Part shown: piece by piece, positions 8,132 to 18,719 of the stretch | Layout of the letters: each line of letters starts with the position of its first letter | Position numbering within the stretch: position 1 is the stretch's first letter | Assembly: GCA_964441775.1 (NCBI GenBank) | Contig: CAYTVL010000004.1 | Span: 186,001 to 250,000, forward strand | Reading direction: 5' to 3' | DNA length: 64,000 bases | Source: SYOC01 sp964441775 | GTDB lineage: Bacteria; Desulfobacterota; Binatia; Bin18 | Translations under genes and position numbers: made by a program | Notes under the pieces: generated by a model | Databases searched by the model: none | Told to the model about the DNA's origin: nothing | Seen by the model: the letters and a program-made list of their open reading frames with translations, nothing else

Positions 8132-9820
8132 TTACTCATCCTGCGTCACGCGTAGCACTTCGGCGACCGAGGTCGAGCCTTCGCGTACTTTGCGCCAGCC
8201 ATCTTCTCGCAGCGTGCGCATGTCTTGCTCGGAGACCGCGTAGGTCTTAATCGCGTCCGCTGAAGAGCGCTTGAGAATGAGTTGCCGGAGGCCTTCATTC
8301 ACCATGAGCAACTCAAAAATGCCATTGCGTCCCCGATATCCAGTTGACGCACACTCCTCGCACCCTCCCGCCTCGTAGACCGCAGCGGGAATCTCTCGAG
8401 TCTTCTGCGTGCGCGTCCCGTTGCTCGCCAGTATGGCCGCTTCCACTGGACGACGGCAATGGAGGCATAAATTGCGCACCAAGCGCTGCCCCATGACACC
8501 AAGTAAGGATGAGGCCAGCAGATAATCTTCCACTCCCATTTCCAGGAGTCGAGAGATAGCGCCGGCGGCGTCGTTGGTATGTAGAGTGGAAAACACTAAG
8601 TGGCCGGTCAACGCCGCCTGTACGGCGATTTCCGCAGTCTCATAATCACGTATTTCTCCCACCATGATGACGTCGGGATCTTGTCGCACGATAGAGCGCA
8701 GGCCGCTGGCGAAGGTCAAGCCGATTTGTGGCTTCACGTGAATCTGATTGACGCCGCGCAACTGGTATTCGACCGGATCTTCGATGGTGATGATCTTCTT
8801 GTCGGGTGAGTTAATTTTGTCAAGCGCACCATATAAAGTCGTCGTCTTGCCGCTGCCGGTCGGTCCGGTCACCAGAATCATGCCATAGGGGCGGTTAATC
8901 AACTTATCGAATGCGCCCAGCGTATCACCAGGAAATCCGAGCGAATCCAGCGTCACCGAGATGCTCGAGCGGTCGAGAATACGCAGCACCACACTTTCCC
9001 CATACAACGTGGGCAGTGACGACACGCGTAAGTCGATCTCGCGCCCCAGCATGCGCAGCTTAATACGTCCATCCTGCGGCAAGCGCCGTTCGGCGATGTT
9101 TAATTTCGCCATGAGTTTTACGCGCGAAATGAGCGCGGCTTGCAGCTTGCGCGGCGGCGCCTCGATGTCGTGCAAAATGCCGTCAATCCGGTAGCGCACG
9201 CGCAACTCTTTCTCAAAAGGTTCGATATGAATGTCTGAGGCGCGTTGTTCGAGCGCCCGAGCAATCAAACTGTTGACGAGCCGGATGACCGGGGCTTCAC
9301 TCGCCAGATCGCGCAAATGTTCGACGTCTTCTTGATCGTCTTCAAAATACTCAACTTCCGCCGTCTCTCCACCATTGGTGCGGCCTTCGGCGGCGCCGTC
9401 ACCATAATAGGCGTTGAGCGCTTCCAGCACCTCCCGCTCGCGGGCGAGACGAAGCGAGAGCCGCAGCCCGGTCGCCTTTTCGATAGCCTCAATAGCGTAC
9501 AGGTCGCCGGGATCAGCGAGCGCAGCCACCAGTTGTCCGTCGTGGACCGCTAAGGGGCACAGGCGGGCTTGGCGAAAAAATCCTGGGTTTACATTCGCAA
9601 GCGCCGGTGGTTCCTGCGGAAATTCCCGAGCCCCGACGATCGGGGCGCCGTAATAGTGAGACAAGAGTGTCAGTAGATCGTCTTCGGACAAGAACCCAAG
9701 TTCCACCAGCAGCCGCTCGAGCGGCTCGCTGCGTTCGTGTTGCACGTGTTGGACGCGGCGCAGATCGTCGGCTGAGACCTTCCCGCTGTCCATGAGTAAT
9801 TGCTCAAATCGCGTCATCAT
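8132..9820 (-). CDS. GspE/PilB-type secretion or pilus assembly ATPase
   Basis: This is a 562-residue hexameric ATPase of type II secretion or type IV pilus machines, acting on the cytoplasmic face of the inner membrane. The N-terminal GspE domain covers about residues 1-140. The core follows, with Walker A GPTGSGKTT at 319-327, the Asp box IITIEDPVEY, Walker B and the His box TGHLVFSTLHTND. A zinc-binding four-cysteine insert (LCLHCRRP...GGCEECASTGY) lies near 455-500. The start has two consecutive ATGs (9820 and 9817). It follows lepB by 19 bases. No other secretion or pilus gene is in the window, so the machine it serves is unknown. Confidence 0.88.
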   Translation of the reverse strand: MMTRFEQLLMDSGKVSADDLRRVQHVQHERSEPLERLLVELGFLSEDDLLTLLSHYYGAPIVGAREFPQEPPALANVNPGFFRQARLCPLAVHDGQLVAALADPGDLYAIEAIEKATGLRLSLRLAREREVLEALNAYYGDGAAEGRTNGGETAEVEYFEDDQEDVEHLRDLASEAPVIRLVNSLIARALEQRASDIHIEPFEKELRVRYRIDGILHDIEAPPRKLQAALISRVKLMAKLNIAERRLPQDGRIKLRMLGREIDLRVSSLPTLYGESVVLRILDRSSISVTLDSLGFPGDTLGAFDKLINRPYGMILVTGPTGSGKTTTLYGALDKINSPDKKIITIEDPVEYQLRGVNQIHVKPQIGLTFASGLRSIVRQDPDVIMVGEIRDYETAEIAVQAALTGHLVFSTLHTNDAAGAISRLLEMGVEDYLLASSLLGVMGQRLVRNLCLHCRRPVEAAILASNGTRTQKTREIPAAVYEAGGCEECASTGYRGRNGIFELLMVNEGLRQLILKRSSADAIKTYAVSEQDMRTLREDGWRKVREGSTSVAEVLRVTQDE

Positions 9821-9839
9821 ACGCGCCTCGACCCAGGCG

Positions 9840-10535
9840 TTACGGAATCAAGGAGCCCAAGCGCTCCCAGCGCACCCAGCGATCTTGGCCATCCCACGAC
9901 CAGTAAATCAAAAACGCTTTTCCTTTGACATCATCAAGATCGACAAAGCCCCAGAACCGACCATCATGACTGCGGTCACGGTTGTCACCCATGACAAAGA
10001 GATGATGCTGCGGCACCACGACCGGACCAAAATTGTCACGCGGTCCCGGCATTTCTCGATCCTCGTCGGCAAAATTCGCGTGGGGGTCCGCCATCTTCTG
10101 GTCGTTAATAAACACCTGCTTGTGCTTAATCTCGACCGTGTCTCCCGGCAAGCCGATCACACGTTTGATAAAGTCCTTGGTGCGATCCTTCGGATAGATA
10201 AAGACGACGACATCGCCACGATCCGGTTGTTTCCATTCGATCAACATCTTCTCGAACGGATACGGCAGCCGCAAGCCGTAGAGAAACTTGTTCACCAAAA
10301 TGTGATCGCCGATCTGAAGGGTTGGCAGCATCGAGCCCGAGGGAATCTTGAAGGCCTGGACGACGAAGCTGCGAATGAAGAACGCCAGCAGCAAAGCAAC
10401 CAGAATCGCTTCCGTATATTCACGCGCAACGGACTTGGGGCTCTCATTCGTCCGCGTGGTCGAGCGATTTCTGAGCGGCAGACGTGGGTCCGCTACAGTC
10501 TCGACATTTTCCCCATTACCTTTTGGCCTTACCAT
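9840..10535 (-). CDS. lepB: Signal peptidase I
   Basis: This inner-membrane protease removes signal peptides from exported proteins. The start at ATG 10535 is chosen because GGAG lies 6 bases upstream; a TTG at 10550 in the same frame would add five residues. The 231-residue product has one N-terminal membrane segment (about 42-58). The catalytic serine is S68 in IPSGSMLPT, the catalytic lysine is K124 in FIKRVIGLPGD, and the GDNRDRSHDGR box is towards the end. Its position directly after lepA (27 bases) repeats the classic lepA-lepB operon. Confidence 0.94.
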   Translation of the reverse strand: MVRPKGNGENVETVADPRLPLRNRSTTRTNESPKSVAREYTEAILVALLLAFFIRSFVVQAFKIPSGSMLPTLQIGDHILVNKFLYGLRLPYPFEKMLIEWKQPDRGDVVVFIYPKDRTKDFIKRVIGLPGDTVEIKHKQVFINDQKMADPHANFADEDREMPGPRDNFGPVVVPQHHLFVMGDNRDRSHDGRFWGFVDLDDVKGKAFLIYWSWDGQDRWVRWERLGSLIP

Positions 10536-10562
10536 AGCGTTCTCCACCAATTCTCATAGCGG

Positions 10563-12365
10563 TTAGACATCCCGCACCCGTAGCAGCGCCAAAAATGCTT
10601 CCTGTGGAATTTCCACTCGTCCTACCTGCTTCATGCGGCGCTTTCCTTCTTTTTGTTTCTCTAGCAGCTTTCGCTTGCGGGTTATATCCCCACCATAGCA
10701 CTTGGAGGTGACGTTTTTCCGCAAGGGTTTCACGGTCTCACGCGCGACAATGCGGCTGCCAATGGCGGCTTGGACAGCCACTTCAAACATCTGACGCGGA
10801 ATCAATTCTTTCATCTTCTGCGCGAGTTCACGCCCGCGCGTGTACGCCTGATCTTCATGCACGATGAGGGACAACGCGTCCACCAAATCGCCATTAATGC
10901 GGATATCCAGTTTCACCAACGCTCCAGGCCGCATATCGAGTATTTCGTAATCGAAGGACGCGTACCCGCGCGTCACCGATTTGAGGCGATCATGAAAATC
11001 GATCACGATCTCGTTGAGCGGCAACTCATACAGCAGCAGAGCCCGATTCTGCCCGAGGTATTTTAGTTCACGCTGCACCCCGCGCCGCTCCTGACATAAT
11101 TGCAGCACGTTGCCGAGAAATTCGCTCGGCACGTGGATCGTCGCAAGAATATAGGGCTCTTCTATATGGTCGATCTCTTGCGGCGGTGGGAGGAGAGCAG
11201 GATTATCGACGAGCAAAGATTCTCCCGACAGTTTCACCACCTGATACTCAACCGTCGGCGTCGTGGTAATCAGATCGAGACCAAACTCGCGTTCCAAACG
11301 CTCCTGCACAATCTCCATGTGTAGCAGGCCCAGGAAGCCACAACGGAAACCAAAGCCGAGCGCCAACGAACTTTCTTTCTCGTAGGTAAAAGATGCATCG
11401 TTGAGGCGTAGTTTTTCCACGGCGTCACGCAGCGCATCGTAATCGTTCGAATCCACCGGATACAAACCGCTGAACACCATCGGCTTCACGGCTTTATAGC
11501 CGGGCAATGCCGTAGCAGTGGGCCGCTCGGGACTCGTAACGGTGTCACCAATGCGGGCTTCTGTGACCTCTTTAATGCCAGCCATGACAAAGCCGACTTC
11601 TCCCGGCCCAAGCGCTTCCACCATGGCGGGGCGCGGGGCAAAGACGCCGACTTTATCTACTTCGTAGACCTTGCCGCTGGACATCAGTTGGATCTTCATG
11701 CCTTGGCGCAAGACGCCATCAAAGACGCGCACCTGAATCACCGCGCCTTGGTAGGGATCAAACCAACTGTCAAACAATAAGGCTTTGAGCGGAGCCTGCT
11801 CGTCGCCAGTTGGCGGAGGCACCACGCGAATGATGCCTTCCAGCACCTCATCGATACCCTTCCCTTCTTTGGCGCTGGCGAGCACGGCTTCGCCGCCGTC
11901 TAGCCCGATAATCTCTTCGATCTCTTTGCGCACGCGTTCCGGCTCGGCGCTAGGAAGATCAATCTTATTAATCACCGGCAGGAGTTCGAGCCCCTGATCG
12001 AGGGCCAAGTAGGTATTAGCCAAGGTTTGCGCTTCTACGCCTTGGGTTGCGTCGACTACGAGAATAGCGCCTTCACAGGCAGTGAGGCTCCGCGACACTT
12101 CATACGAGAAATCCACGTGCCCGGGCGTATCAATCAAGTTGAGGCAATAGTCCTGACCATCACGAGCGTGATAGCGCAAGCGCACTGTGCGCGCTTTAAT
12201 CGTGATGCCGCGCTCTTGTTCCAGGTCCATCGTATCAAGAAACTGCGCCCCGGTTTCCCGCGCGCTGATGGACCCCGAATGAGAAAGGAGCCGATCGGCT
12301 AAGGTAGATTTGCCGTGGTCAATGTGAGCGACAATACTGAAGTTGCGGATGAGGCGAATGTCCAT
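10563..12365 (-). CDS. lepA: Elongation factor 4 (ribosomal back-translocase)
   Basis: This 600-residue translational GTPase acts on stalled or mis-translocated ribosomes. The G motifs are AHIDHGKST (G1), DTPGHVDF (G3) and NKIDLPSA (G4). The EF4-specific C-terminal domain is complete and ends with lysine-rich RKRKLLEKQKEGKRRMKQVG, followed by EIPQEAFLALL. Length is normal. The ATG at 12365 directly follows the stop of the upstream epimerase (TAA then ATG, no spacer), so translation is probably coupled. lepB follows. Confidence 0.97.
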   Translation of the reverse strand: MDIRLIRNFSIVAHIDHGKSTLADRLLSHSGSISARETGAQFLDTMDLEQERGITIKARTVRLRYHARDGQDYCLNLIDTPGHVDFSYEVSRSLTACEGAILVVDATQGVEAQTLANTYLALDQGLELLPVINKIDLPSAEPERVRKEIEEIIGLDGGEAVLASAKEGKGIDEVLEGIIRVVPPPTGDEQAPLKALLFDSWFDPYQGAVIQVRVFDGVLRQGMKIQLMSSGKVYEVDKVGVFAPRPAMVEALGPGEVGFVMAGIKEVTEARIGDTVTSPERPTATALPGYKAVKPMVFSGLYPVDSNDYDALRDAVEKLRLNDASFTYEKESSLALGFGFRCGFLGLLHMEIVQERLEREFGLDLITTTPTVEYQVVKLSGESLLVDNPALLPPPQEIDHIEEPYILATIHVPSEFLGNVLQLCQERRGVQRELKYLGQNRALLLYELPLNEIVIDFHDRLKSVTRGYASFDYEILDMRPGALVKLDIRINGDLVDALSLIVHEDQAYTRGRELAQKMKELIPRQMFEVAVQAAIGSRIVARETVKPLRKNVTSKCYGGDITRKRKLLEKQKEGKRRMKQVGRVEIPQEAFLALLRVRDV

Positions 12366-13292
12366 TTAGTGCTGTTGTCGAGAGCGGAAGAAGTCCACCG
12401 TCTGACGCAACCCTTCCTTGAGGTCGACCTCCGGCCGCCAGCCCAGCACTTCATGCGCACGGTTCCAGACGAGCACGCTGCGGCGCTGTTCCCCAGGTTT
12501 CGTTGGCCCGTGCATTTCAGGGAGCGACGAGTGAGTGAGAGTGCGGAGGTGTTGAAATAATTGATTCACGTCGGTTTCGATACTCGTGCCGATGTTGATC
12601 GGACCACAATACTCGGTCTGCAAAGCCGCCACGTTCGCGCGCGCCACGTCTTTCACAAAAACATAATCACGCGTCTGTTTCCCATCGCCATTGATAATCG
12701 GCTGGTTCCCGGCCAAAAGCCGTAACGTAAAAATCGCCACTACTCCAGCTTCGCCGTGGGGATCCTGACGTGGACCATAGATATTCGCGTAGCGCAACGC
12801 CACGTAAGGAATACCATACTCTACGCTATAGAAGTAGAGGTAGTGCTCACCCGCCCGTTTACTGACACCGTAGGGAGAAATCGGCTTCGTAACATGACTT
12901 TCATCCGCAGGGTACGTTTCCTGCTCGCCGTAGACCGTGCCCCCGGAAGAGGAAAAAATAATCTTCTTGACCTCTGCTTCCCGCGCGCCTTCGAGGACGT
13001 TCAACATGCCCAACAAGTTCACGCGCGCGTCAAAGAGCGGATCGGCCACCGAGCGGCGTACGTCCATTTGCGCCGCGTGATGATTCACCACCTCAATTCT
13101 CTCGGCGGCAATCAACTTGCGGACAGATAAATCGAGCAGATCGGCCTGGAGGAAATGCGCACGCGGAGGCAGGTTCTCGCGCTTTCCGGTCGAAAGATCG
13201 TCCACGATGAACACTTCATGACCAGCCTCAAGGTAGGCATCAGCCACGTGCGATCCGATGAACCCCGCTCCGCCAGTAATGAGAATACGCAT
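12366..13292 (-). CDS. NAD-dependent nucleotide-sugar epimerase (UDP-glucose 4-epimerase-like)
   Basis: This 308-residue extended short-chain dehydrogenase interconverts nucleotide sugars using bound NAD. It shows the Rossmann motif GGAGFIGSH (7-15), the active-site strand SSSGGTVYG (114-122) and the catalytic Y141xxxK145 in SPYGVSKRAG. The QTRDYVFVKDVARA segment is typical of GalE-like enzymes that make UDP-galactose or related sugars. It joins lepA without a spacer and lies downstream of the UDP-xylose module, so it probably contributes to surface polysaccharide precursors. The exact substrate cannot be fixed. Confidence 0.85.
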   Translation of the reverse strand: MRILITGGAGFIGSHVADAYLEAGHEVFIVDDLSTGKRENLPPRAHFLQADLLDLSVRKLIAAERIEVVNHHAAQMDVRRSVADPLFDARVNLLGMLNVLEGAREAEVKKIIFSSSGGTVYGEQETYPADESHVTKPISPYGVSKRAGEHYLYFYSVEYGIPYVALRYANIYGPRQDPHGEAGVVAIFTLRLLAGNQPIINGDGKQTRDYVFVKDVARANVAALQTEYCGPINIGTSIETDVNQLFQHLRTLTHSSLPEMHGPTKPGEQRRSVLVWNRAHEVLGWRPEVDLKEGLRQTVDFFRSRQQH

Positions 13293-13309
13293 AGAGATTT
13301 CTCTTTCGG

Positions 13310-13435
13310 TAGTCAGGCAGTAGTCAGGCAGAGACTATCACCTATATGCAGAACACACCAAGATTTGGATTGTGGTTCGCCACGGTTAGCTTGCTAACCG
13401 TGTGGTCCACTTGCACTGTCGGACAAGCCGACAGT
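13310..13435. repeat. Intergenic cluster: 11-bp tandem repeat and two hairpins
   Basis: TAGTCAGGCAG occurs twice in tandem (13310-13320, 13321-13331). A perfect inverted repeat, CACGGTTAGC (13381-13390) with GCTAACCGTG (13393-13402), and a second hairpin, ACTGTCGG (13415-13422) with CCGACAGT (13428-13435), follow in the 166-bp gap between the UDP-xylose synthase stop and the epimerase start. No T-run follows either hairpin, so they look more like dispersed repeats than terminators. Confidence 0.65.
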
Positions 13436-13458
13436 AGCGCACAAAAAAGAAGCGTCGC

Positions 13459-14400
13459 TTACGCCTGCGCTAACTTTTCCTTGAAATAGGCGACGGTCTT
13501 CATGAGGCCGTCGTTGAGCGACACTTTAGGCTCCCAGCCTAATAATTGTCGCGCCAGGGTAATGTCAGGTTGACGGACCTTCGGATCGTCCACCGGCAAC
13601 GGCATATATGACACTTTGCTGCGGCTCCCGGTTAATGCGATAATGCGGCGCGCGAATTCCAACACCGTCAATTCGGTGGGATTCCCGATATTCACCGGCT
13701 CGCTCCGCTCCGAGTGCAGGAGCCTGACGATGCCGTCAACCAAGTCAGAGACAAAACAGAAGCTCCGCGTTTGACTGCCGTCGCCATACACGGTGAGGTC
13801 TTCATTTTTCAACGCCTGGGACATGAAATTGGGCACTACACGCCCGTCGCGCAGCCGCATCCGTGGCCCATAGGTGTTAAAAATACGAACGATGCGCGTC
13901 GCCACGCCATGCACGCGATGATAGGCCATCGTCATGGCTTCGGCAAACCGCTTGGCTTCGTCATACACGCCTCGAGGCCCAATCGGGTTCACATTGCCCC
14001 AATAGTCTTCTTTTTGCGGGTGTACGAGCGGATCGCCGTAAACCTCGGACGTTGACGCTAGCAGAAACCGCGCGTTCTTCTCTTTAGCCAAGCCTAACGC
14101 TTTATGCGTTCCCAACGAACCCACTTTTAACGTCTGGATCGGCAACTCTAAATAATCGATCGGACTCGCCGGCGAGGCGAAATGCAAGATCGCATCCACC
14201 GCGCCTTTGACGTAAATATAATTGGTCACATCTTGGGGGACGAAGGAAAATCGCGAATTAGGAAACAAATGCGCGATATTGTCCGCGCTGCCGGTAATCA
14301 GGTTATCCACACAGATGACTTCGTGACCATCATCGAGAAAGCGCTCACACAGATGTGAACCAATAAACCCGGCTCCGCCGGTAATTAAGACTCGAACCAT
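13459..14400 (-). CDS. UDP-glucuronate decarboxylase (UDP-xylose synthase)
   Basis: This 313-residue extended SDR enzyme converts UDP-glucuronate to UDP-xylose. Motifs are GGAGFIGSH (8-16), STSEVYGDP (116-124, with the Glu typical of decarboxylases), the catalytic Y146xxxK150 in GVYDEAKR, and RIFNTYGPRM. The PLPVDDPKVRQPD segment near the C-terminus is also typical of the UXS group. It lies directly downstream of UDP-glucose dehydrogenase (38 bases), which supplies its substrate, so the pair forms a two-step path from UDP-glucose to UDP-xylose. Confidence 0.92.
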   Translation of the reverse strand: MVRVLITGGAGFIGSHLCERFLDDGHEVICVDNLITGSADNIAHLFPNSRFSFVPQDVTNYIYVKGAVDAILHFASPASPIDYLELPIQTLKVGSLGTHKALGLAKEKNARFLLASTSEVYGDPLVHPQKEDYWGNVNPIGPRGVYDEAKRFAEAMTMAYHRVHGVATRIVRIFNTYGPRMRLRDGRVVPNFMSQALKNEDLTVYGDGSQTRSFCFVSDLVDGIVRLLHSERSEPVNIGNPTELTVLEFARRIIALTGSRSKVSYMPLPVDDPKVRQPDITLARQLLGWEPKVSLNDGLMKTVAYFKEKLAQA

Positions 14401-14438
14401 AGCTGCGTACCTGCCTTTTCTGTGGTGCGTCCGCCACG

Positions 14439-15773
<1,335 letters not shown>

Positions 15774-15784
15774 GTATTCTCCTT

Positions 15785-15813
15785 AAAAAAATAGACGACC
15801 TTTTCGTCGTCTA
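15785..15813 (-). terminator. Rho-independent terminator or attenuator upstream of ugd
   Basis: On the minus strand TAGACGAC (15813-15806) and GTCGTCTA (15799-15792) form an 8-bp stem with a 6-base loop, followed directly by seven Ts (15791-15785). It lies about 90 bases after the glycosyltransferase stop and 11 bases before the ugd start codon, with the ugd ribosome site right behind the T-run. Confidence 0.8.
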
Positions 15814-15904
15814 CTCTGGGAATAAACACGTGAGTCTCAAAAAGGTTGCTTCCGCCGCCTTCGTCATTCTTCATCGTCCATCTCATGCTCCTCTGAGGAA
15901 ATTA

Positions 15905-16843
15905 CTATTCGAGCACGTCTTTCACCACGTAGATCGGCTTCTCCTGGCTTTCGTGATAGGTGCGCGCGAGCATCTCGCCGATGAGCCCCATAGAAATAAA
16001 TTGCACGCCCAGCACGATCAGCAAAATTCCCAACAACAGCAGAGGGCGGTTTGCGAGTTGCGCTTCAAACAATAACTTTTCTAATCCTAGCAGGAGGGTA
16101 ATCGCTCCGCCAAGCAAAGTGGCGATTATGCCCAACAAGCCGAACACGTGACTGGGTCGGGTCGCATACTGGGACAGGAATTTGACCGTGAGCAGATCAA
16201 TCAGCACCCAGAGCGTGCGAGCGAGCCCATACTTCGAGCTGCCGCGTCGCCGTGGCTGATGCGACACTGGCATTTCTGTCACTCTGCCGCCCAAATCGCT
16301 CACGAGCGCCGGGATAAAGCGATGCATCTCGCCGTAGAGTTTGAGATTCTTCGCCACCTCACGCCGAAATGCTTTCAGCGTACATCCGTAGTCATGCAGA
16401 TGCACTCCAGTCGTCATGGAGATAATGGAGTTGGCCACATGCGAGGGCAAGCGCCGATGCAAAAACGGATCTTGCCGATTCACGCGCCAGCCATTCACTA
16501 AGTCGTACCCTTCGTTCAATTTCGCCACGAGCGCGGGAATGTCCATCGGATCGTTTTGTAAATCGCCGTCCAGCGAAATAATAATCTCTCCGTGTGCGTA
16601 AGCAAAACCGGCGGCCAAAGCGGCGGTCTGGCCAAAATTGCGCCGGAAGCGCACAGCTTTGACGCGTGGGTCCTCGCCATGCAGTTCGGTGAGCAACTGG
16701 CCGCTGCCGTCCGAACTGCCGTCATCAATCAAGAAGACTTCATACTCCCACCCGGTTGGCGCTAAAGCGTCACGAACGCGCTCGCAAAGGGGGCGCAGGT
16801 TCTCGATTTCATTGTAAATAGGGATAATCAGGGAAAGATACAT
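15905..16843 (-). CDS. Polyisoprenyl-phosphate glycosyltransferase (GT2 family, GtrB-like)
   Basis: This 312-residue membrane-anchored GT2 enzyme is predicted to load a sugar onto undecaprenyl phosphate. The GT-A domain contains PIYNEIENL, DDGSSDGSG and the metal-binding SLDGDLQNDP. Two C-terminal membrane helices follow (about 230-252 and 265-290), as in GtrB/DPM1-type enzymes. It is followed by the terminator at 15785-15813. Together with the nucleotide-sugar genes downstream it suggests envelope glycan modification. The sugar donor is not determined by the sequence. Confidence 0.88.
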   Translation of the reverse strand: MYLSLIIPIYNEIENLRPLCERVRDALAPTGWEYEVFLIDDGSSDGSGQLLTELHGEDPRVKAVRFRRNFGQTAALAAGFAYAHGEIIISLDGDLQNDPMDIPALVAKLNEGYDLVNGWRVNRQDPFLHRRLPSHVANSIISMTTGVHLHDYGCTLKAFRREVAKNLKLYGEMHRFIPALVSDLGGRVTEMPVSHQPRRRGSSKYGLARTLWVLIDLLTVKFLSQYATRPSHVFGLLGIIATLLGGAITLLLGLEKLLFEAQLANRPLLLLGILLIVLGVQFISMGLIGEMLARTYHESQEKPIYVVKDVLE

Positions 16844-16946
16844 CGCAATCAGTCGTCAGGAGTCAGTGCTCGAGCCCCGCCGTGAGGAAAGAATTCAGAG
16901 AGGCCAAGAAGGTCTTTCGTGACAAAATAGACAATCAGTGAGAACG

Positions 16947-17849
16947 TCAGAATTCCGTCAGGCTCACAAACTGGCGATAGCGCCGCTCAATGTCCTCACG
17001 CGTGAGGGAACGAAGGCGGCGCAGGCTAAAATCTTCCACGACAAACGAGGCCACCACGCTTCCATAAACAATGGCTTTGCGAATGCTGGCCTCAGATAAA
17101 TCGTTGACCTGCGCCAAGTAGCCTAAAAATCCACCAGCGAACGAATCGCCGGCGCCTGTGGGATCGAACACTTCTTCAAGCGGATAAGCGGGCACGGCAA
17201 AGATCGAGTTCGGCGAAAAAGACAGCACGCCATATTCGCCGCGTTTGATCAACAATGAACGCGGCCCCATATCTAAAATGCTCCTGGCGGCGCGCACCAC
17301 ATTACGCTCACCGCTTAACAAGCGCGCTTCCTCGTCGTTGATGACAAATAAGTCCACTCGTTTCAGCAGCGACACTAATTCGGCGCGCGCGCCCTCAATC
17401 CAATGACTAATCGTGTCACACGCCACCATGCGGGGCGGACGCGTCAATTGATCAAGCACCCCGCCTTGTAGACCTGGATTGATATTCGCCAAAAAGACAA
17501 ACGGCGCGTCTCGATAGCTGTCCGGCAACACCGGCGAGAAATCAGAGAAGACGTTGAGCTGCAAATCAAGCGTGTCCCGGATGTTCATGTCCTCATGGTA
17601 GCGTCCGGTCCAACGAAAGGTCTTCCCTTTTGCTACAGTCAGTCCAGTCAAGTCGATGTTGCGCGACGCCAGAAAATCACGTTCGTGCTTGGGAAAATCT
17701 TCCCCAATGACGGCGACGAGCTTCACAGGAGCAAAATAACTAGCGGCCACTGCGAAGTAGGCGGCGGAACCGCCGAGGACCTCTGGGGCGGACCCGTGCG
17801 GTGTTTCTATCGTGTCAAATGCGACCGAACCAACGACCAGGATGCTCAT
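16947..17849 (-). CDS. PfkB/ribokinase-family sugar or nucleoside kinase
   Basis: This 300-residue PfkB-fold kinase has GGSAAYFAVAASYF near the N-terminus and the C-terminal signature DPTGAGDSFAGGF with catalytic base D235. It has a strong GAGGAGAGAGG ribosome site. It starts 9 bases after the stop of MtnP, so the two are almost certainly co-transcribed. The pairing suggests the kinase acts on a ribose-like sugar or nucleoside from methylthioadenosine salvage, but that is inference; PfkB substrate cannot be read from these motifs. Confidence 0.85.
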   Translation of the reverse strand: MSILVVGSVAFDTIETPHGSAPEVLGGSAAYFAVAASYFAPVKLVAVIGEDFPKHERDFLASRNIDLTGLTVAKGKTFRWTGRYHEDMNIRDTLDLQLNVFSDFSPVLPDSYRDAPFVFLANINPGLQGGVLDQLTRPPRMVACDTISHWIEGARAELVSLLKRVDLFVINDEEARLLSGERNVVRAARSILDMGPRSLLIKRGEYGVLSFSPNSIFAVPAYPLEEVFDPTGAGDSFAGGFLGYLAQVNDLSEASIRKAIVYGSVVASFVVEDFSLRRLRSLTREDIERRYRQFVSLTEF

Positions 17850-17858
17850 CCTCTCTCC

Positions 17859-18719
17859 TCACTCCTTAAGATATTTGCCTGCGATGATCCAGAGCTCTTG
17901 CTTCACCGAGGCCGGAATCAACGAACGGTCCGTGATAATGGCGTGCTTGAGCGCTTCCGCGCAGGAGCATTGTCGCGCCTGCGGCAACCGCGGAATCGCC
18001 TGGCGAATCATAGTTTGCGCTGTCGCCACGTTTTTATTGAGAATCGCCAGGATGTCTTCAATGACCACATCGCCATGCTCGGTATTCCAGCAATCGTAAT
18101 CCGTCGCCAGCGCCAACGTGGCGAAGCACATTTCCGCTTCGCGGGCGAGCTTGGCTTCTTGGAGATTGGTCATGCCGATAATGTCCGCGCCCCAACTGCG
18201 ATACAAATGCGACTCAGCACGCGTGGAGAATTGCGGGCCTTCCATGCAAACATAGGTTCCGCCTAGGTGCACGGTGGCCGCCACTTCTCGCCCCACCTCA
18301 GCTAAGAGCTGCGTCAACACCTGACACACGGGATCAGCAAACGCGACATGGGCCACGACGCCGCGACCGAAAAACGTACTGATGCGTCCACGCGTGCGGT
18401 CGATAAACTGATCGGGAATGACGATGTCTCCGGGCGCAATTTCTTGTTTCAGGCTGCCCACTGCGCTCACAGCGATGAGGTGCTCGACCCCGAGCTTTTT
18501 CATGCCGTAGATATTCGCTCGGAAGTTCAACTCTGAAGGTAGCAGACGATGACCGCGCCCATGACGCGGCAAAAAGACCACGCGCACCCCGTCCAGCTCC
18601 CCCACAAAGTATTCATCTGACGGCGAGCCGAACGGCGTCTCTACGGCGGTCCAGGCGCCATTTTGCAGACCGGTCATTTGGTACAGCCCGCTGCCGCCGA
18701 TTACACCGAGTGTCGTCAC
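17859..18719 (-). CDS. mtnP: S-methyl-5'-thioadenosine phosphorylase
   Basis: This 286-residue purine nucleoside phosphorylase-fold enzyme splits methylthioadenosine into adenine and methylthioribose 1-phosphate. GGSGLYQM (8-15), PRHGRGHRLLPSELNFRANI, SAVGSLKQEIAPGD and MEGPQFSTRAES are characteristic of the MtnP group. The start codon is GTG at 18719, placed directly after the rlmN stop (TAA then GTG), so translation is likely coupled. The PfkB kinase follows. Confidence 0.94.
   Translation of the reverse strand: MTTLGVIGGSGLYQMTGLQNGAWTAVETPFGSPSDEYFVGELDGVRVVFLPRHGRGHRLLPSELNFRANIYGMKKLGVEHLIAVSAVGSLKQEIAPGDIVIPDQFIDRTRGRISTFFGRGVVAHVAFADPVCQVLTQLLAEVGREVAATVHLGGTYVCMEGPQFSTRAESHLYRSWGADIIGMTNLQEAKLAREAEMCFATLALATDYDCWNTEHGDVVIEDILAILNKNVATAQTMIRQAIPRLPQARQCSCAEALKHAIITDRSLIPASVKQELWIIAGKYLKE

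Noticed and set aside
9792..10559. 255-codon plus-strand frame opposite lepB
   Set aside because: Shadow of signal peptidase I; no conserved residues.
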